DNA from: an uncultured Ventosimonas sp.
GTDB lineage: Bacteria > Pseudomonadota > Gammaproteobacteria > Pseudomonadales > Pseudomonadaceae
Length of the DNA stretch: 17,044 bases
Direction of reading: 5' to 3'
NCBI GenBank assembly: GCA_945283395.1
Contig: CALYQH010000004.1
Coordinates: 1 to 17,044 of the forward strand
The notes under the pieces were generated by a model, which did not search any database, had not been told where the DNA came from, and saw only the letters and a list, made by a program, of their open reading frames with translations. Positions 16,815 through 17,044 of this stretch are shown in pieces (position 1 is the first letter of the stretch; every line of letters starts with the position of its first letter). Position numbers and translations under genes: made by a program.

Positions 16815-16844
16815 AGTATAAAACTTAACTAATTTTATTGATAA
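16815..16844 (-). promoter_or_regulatory. Possible sigma-70 promoter of usp
   Basis: On the minus strand TTATCA (16844-16839) and TATACT (16820-16815) are 18 bases apart, about 55 bases before the usp ATG. The -10 matches five of six consensus bases, the -35 four of six. The -35 overlaps a degenerate Anr-like site on 16838-16851 (TTGAT, four bases, TTTAA). Tentative, from inspection only. Confidence 0.3.
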
Positions 16845-16891
16845 TATTTAATATCTTTTAATAAATAACTTGGGCTTTCTCATGCAATTGC

Positions 16892-16908
16892 CTCAACAGT
16901 AAAATCTA
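16892..16908. repeat. 17-bp exact copy of an internal usp sequence
   Basis: CTCAACAGTAAAATCTA occurs here and inside usp at 16625-16641, in the same orientation, 267 bases apart. On the minus strand both copies can be read as DFTVE. Similarity continues weakly on both sides (about 30 bases in all, with small gaps). No full usp-like frame can be traced in 16860-17044, so this may be a remnant of a duplication or chance. Confidence 0.5.
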
Positions 16909-17044
16909 ACCTCCTAAGGTTGCGAAAAATAACTGCCATGACTTCTTTCAGGATAAATTTGTCAAAAATAAATAAAAGACTTTTTATAACCTTTTCTGCA
17001 TGAGCTGGATGGGCTTTTACCTTATCGTAAGTTGCTTAAACTGT
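16909..17044. other. AT-rich right edge with no recognisable complete gene
   Basis: All frames that I translated here are short or broken. A small stem (AACCT-CCTA-AGGTT, 16908-16921 approximately) is present. A minus-strand ATG at 16939 opens a 19-codon frame through the usp-like fragment. An open plus-strand stretch after 16989 (PFLHELDGLLPYRK) runs off the edge and might be part of a gene beyond the window, but I do not recognise it. Confidence 0.3.

Noticed and set aside
1..17044. CRISPR arrays, insertion sequences, tRNA or rRNA genes, toxin-antitoxin or defence genes
   Set aside because: No regularly spaced repeats, transposase motifs, or cloverleaf-like or rRNA-like segments were seen; nearly all sequence is explained by core genes.

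Overview
The window is AT-rich chromosomal DNA from a gammaproteobacterium. It is dominated by densely packed housekeeping genes. The order proA-nadD-rsfS-rlmH-mrdA-rodA-mltB/sltB1-rlpA-dacA/dacC-ybeD(DUF493)-lipB-lipA is, as I recall it, that of Pseudomonas, and so is the trio tonB3-gshB-pilG at the left edge. Protein motifs also look Pseudomonas-like: an RlpA with H131 and D157, and a ferritin of the Pseudomonas FtnA/BfrA type. The base composition is far too AT-rich for ordinary Pseudomonas. The best fit is an AT-rich Pseudomonadaceae lineage such as insect-associated Entomomonas. The genus is inference and was not tested by any search.

Layout. (1) 1-33, minus strand: the first 11 codons of a probable pilG, a type IV pilus response regulator, running off the left edge. 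(2) 34-301: an AT-rich divergent intergenic region with a 30-bp imperfect tandem duplication and a small palindrome. (3) 302-3545, plus: gshB, a TonB3-like protein and tilS. (4) 3618-14750, plus: proA to lipA, eleven further closely spaced genes after proA, many overlapping or separated by a few bases. (5) 14899-15411, plus: a secreted lipocalin-like protein. (6) 15656-16120, plus: a ferritin/bacterioferritin. (7) 16319-16759, minus: a universal stress protein. (8) 16760-17044: no complete gene, but a short stretch resembling part of the neighbouring usp gene.

How the genes work together. The central block joins NAD and proline synthesis (nadD, proA), ribosome silencing and 23S rRNA modification (rsfS, rlmH), the lateral-wall peptidoglycan machine (PBP2 and RodA), peptidoglycan trimming enzymes (MltB-type transglycosylase, RlpA, DacA) and lipoate attachment and synthesis (lipB, lipA). 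The left block supplies glutathione, a TonB-type protein linked in Pseudomonas to type IV pili, and the essential tRNA-Ile lysidine synthetase. The right end is stress and iron related.

I found no mobile element, CRISPR array, rRNA or tRNA gene, toxin-antitoxin pair or obvious undescribed system. The points most worth a second look are the junction of gene blocks that I recall as separate in Pseudomonas, repeat structures in several intergenic regions, the missing haem-ligand methionine in the ferritin, the degenerate ATP-binding motif in the Usp protein, and the usp-like fragment upstream of usp.
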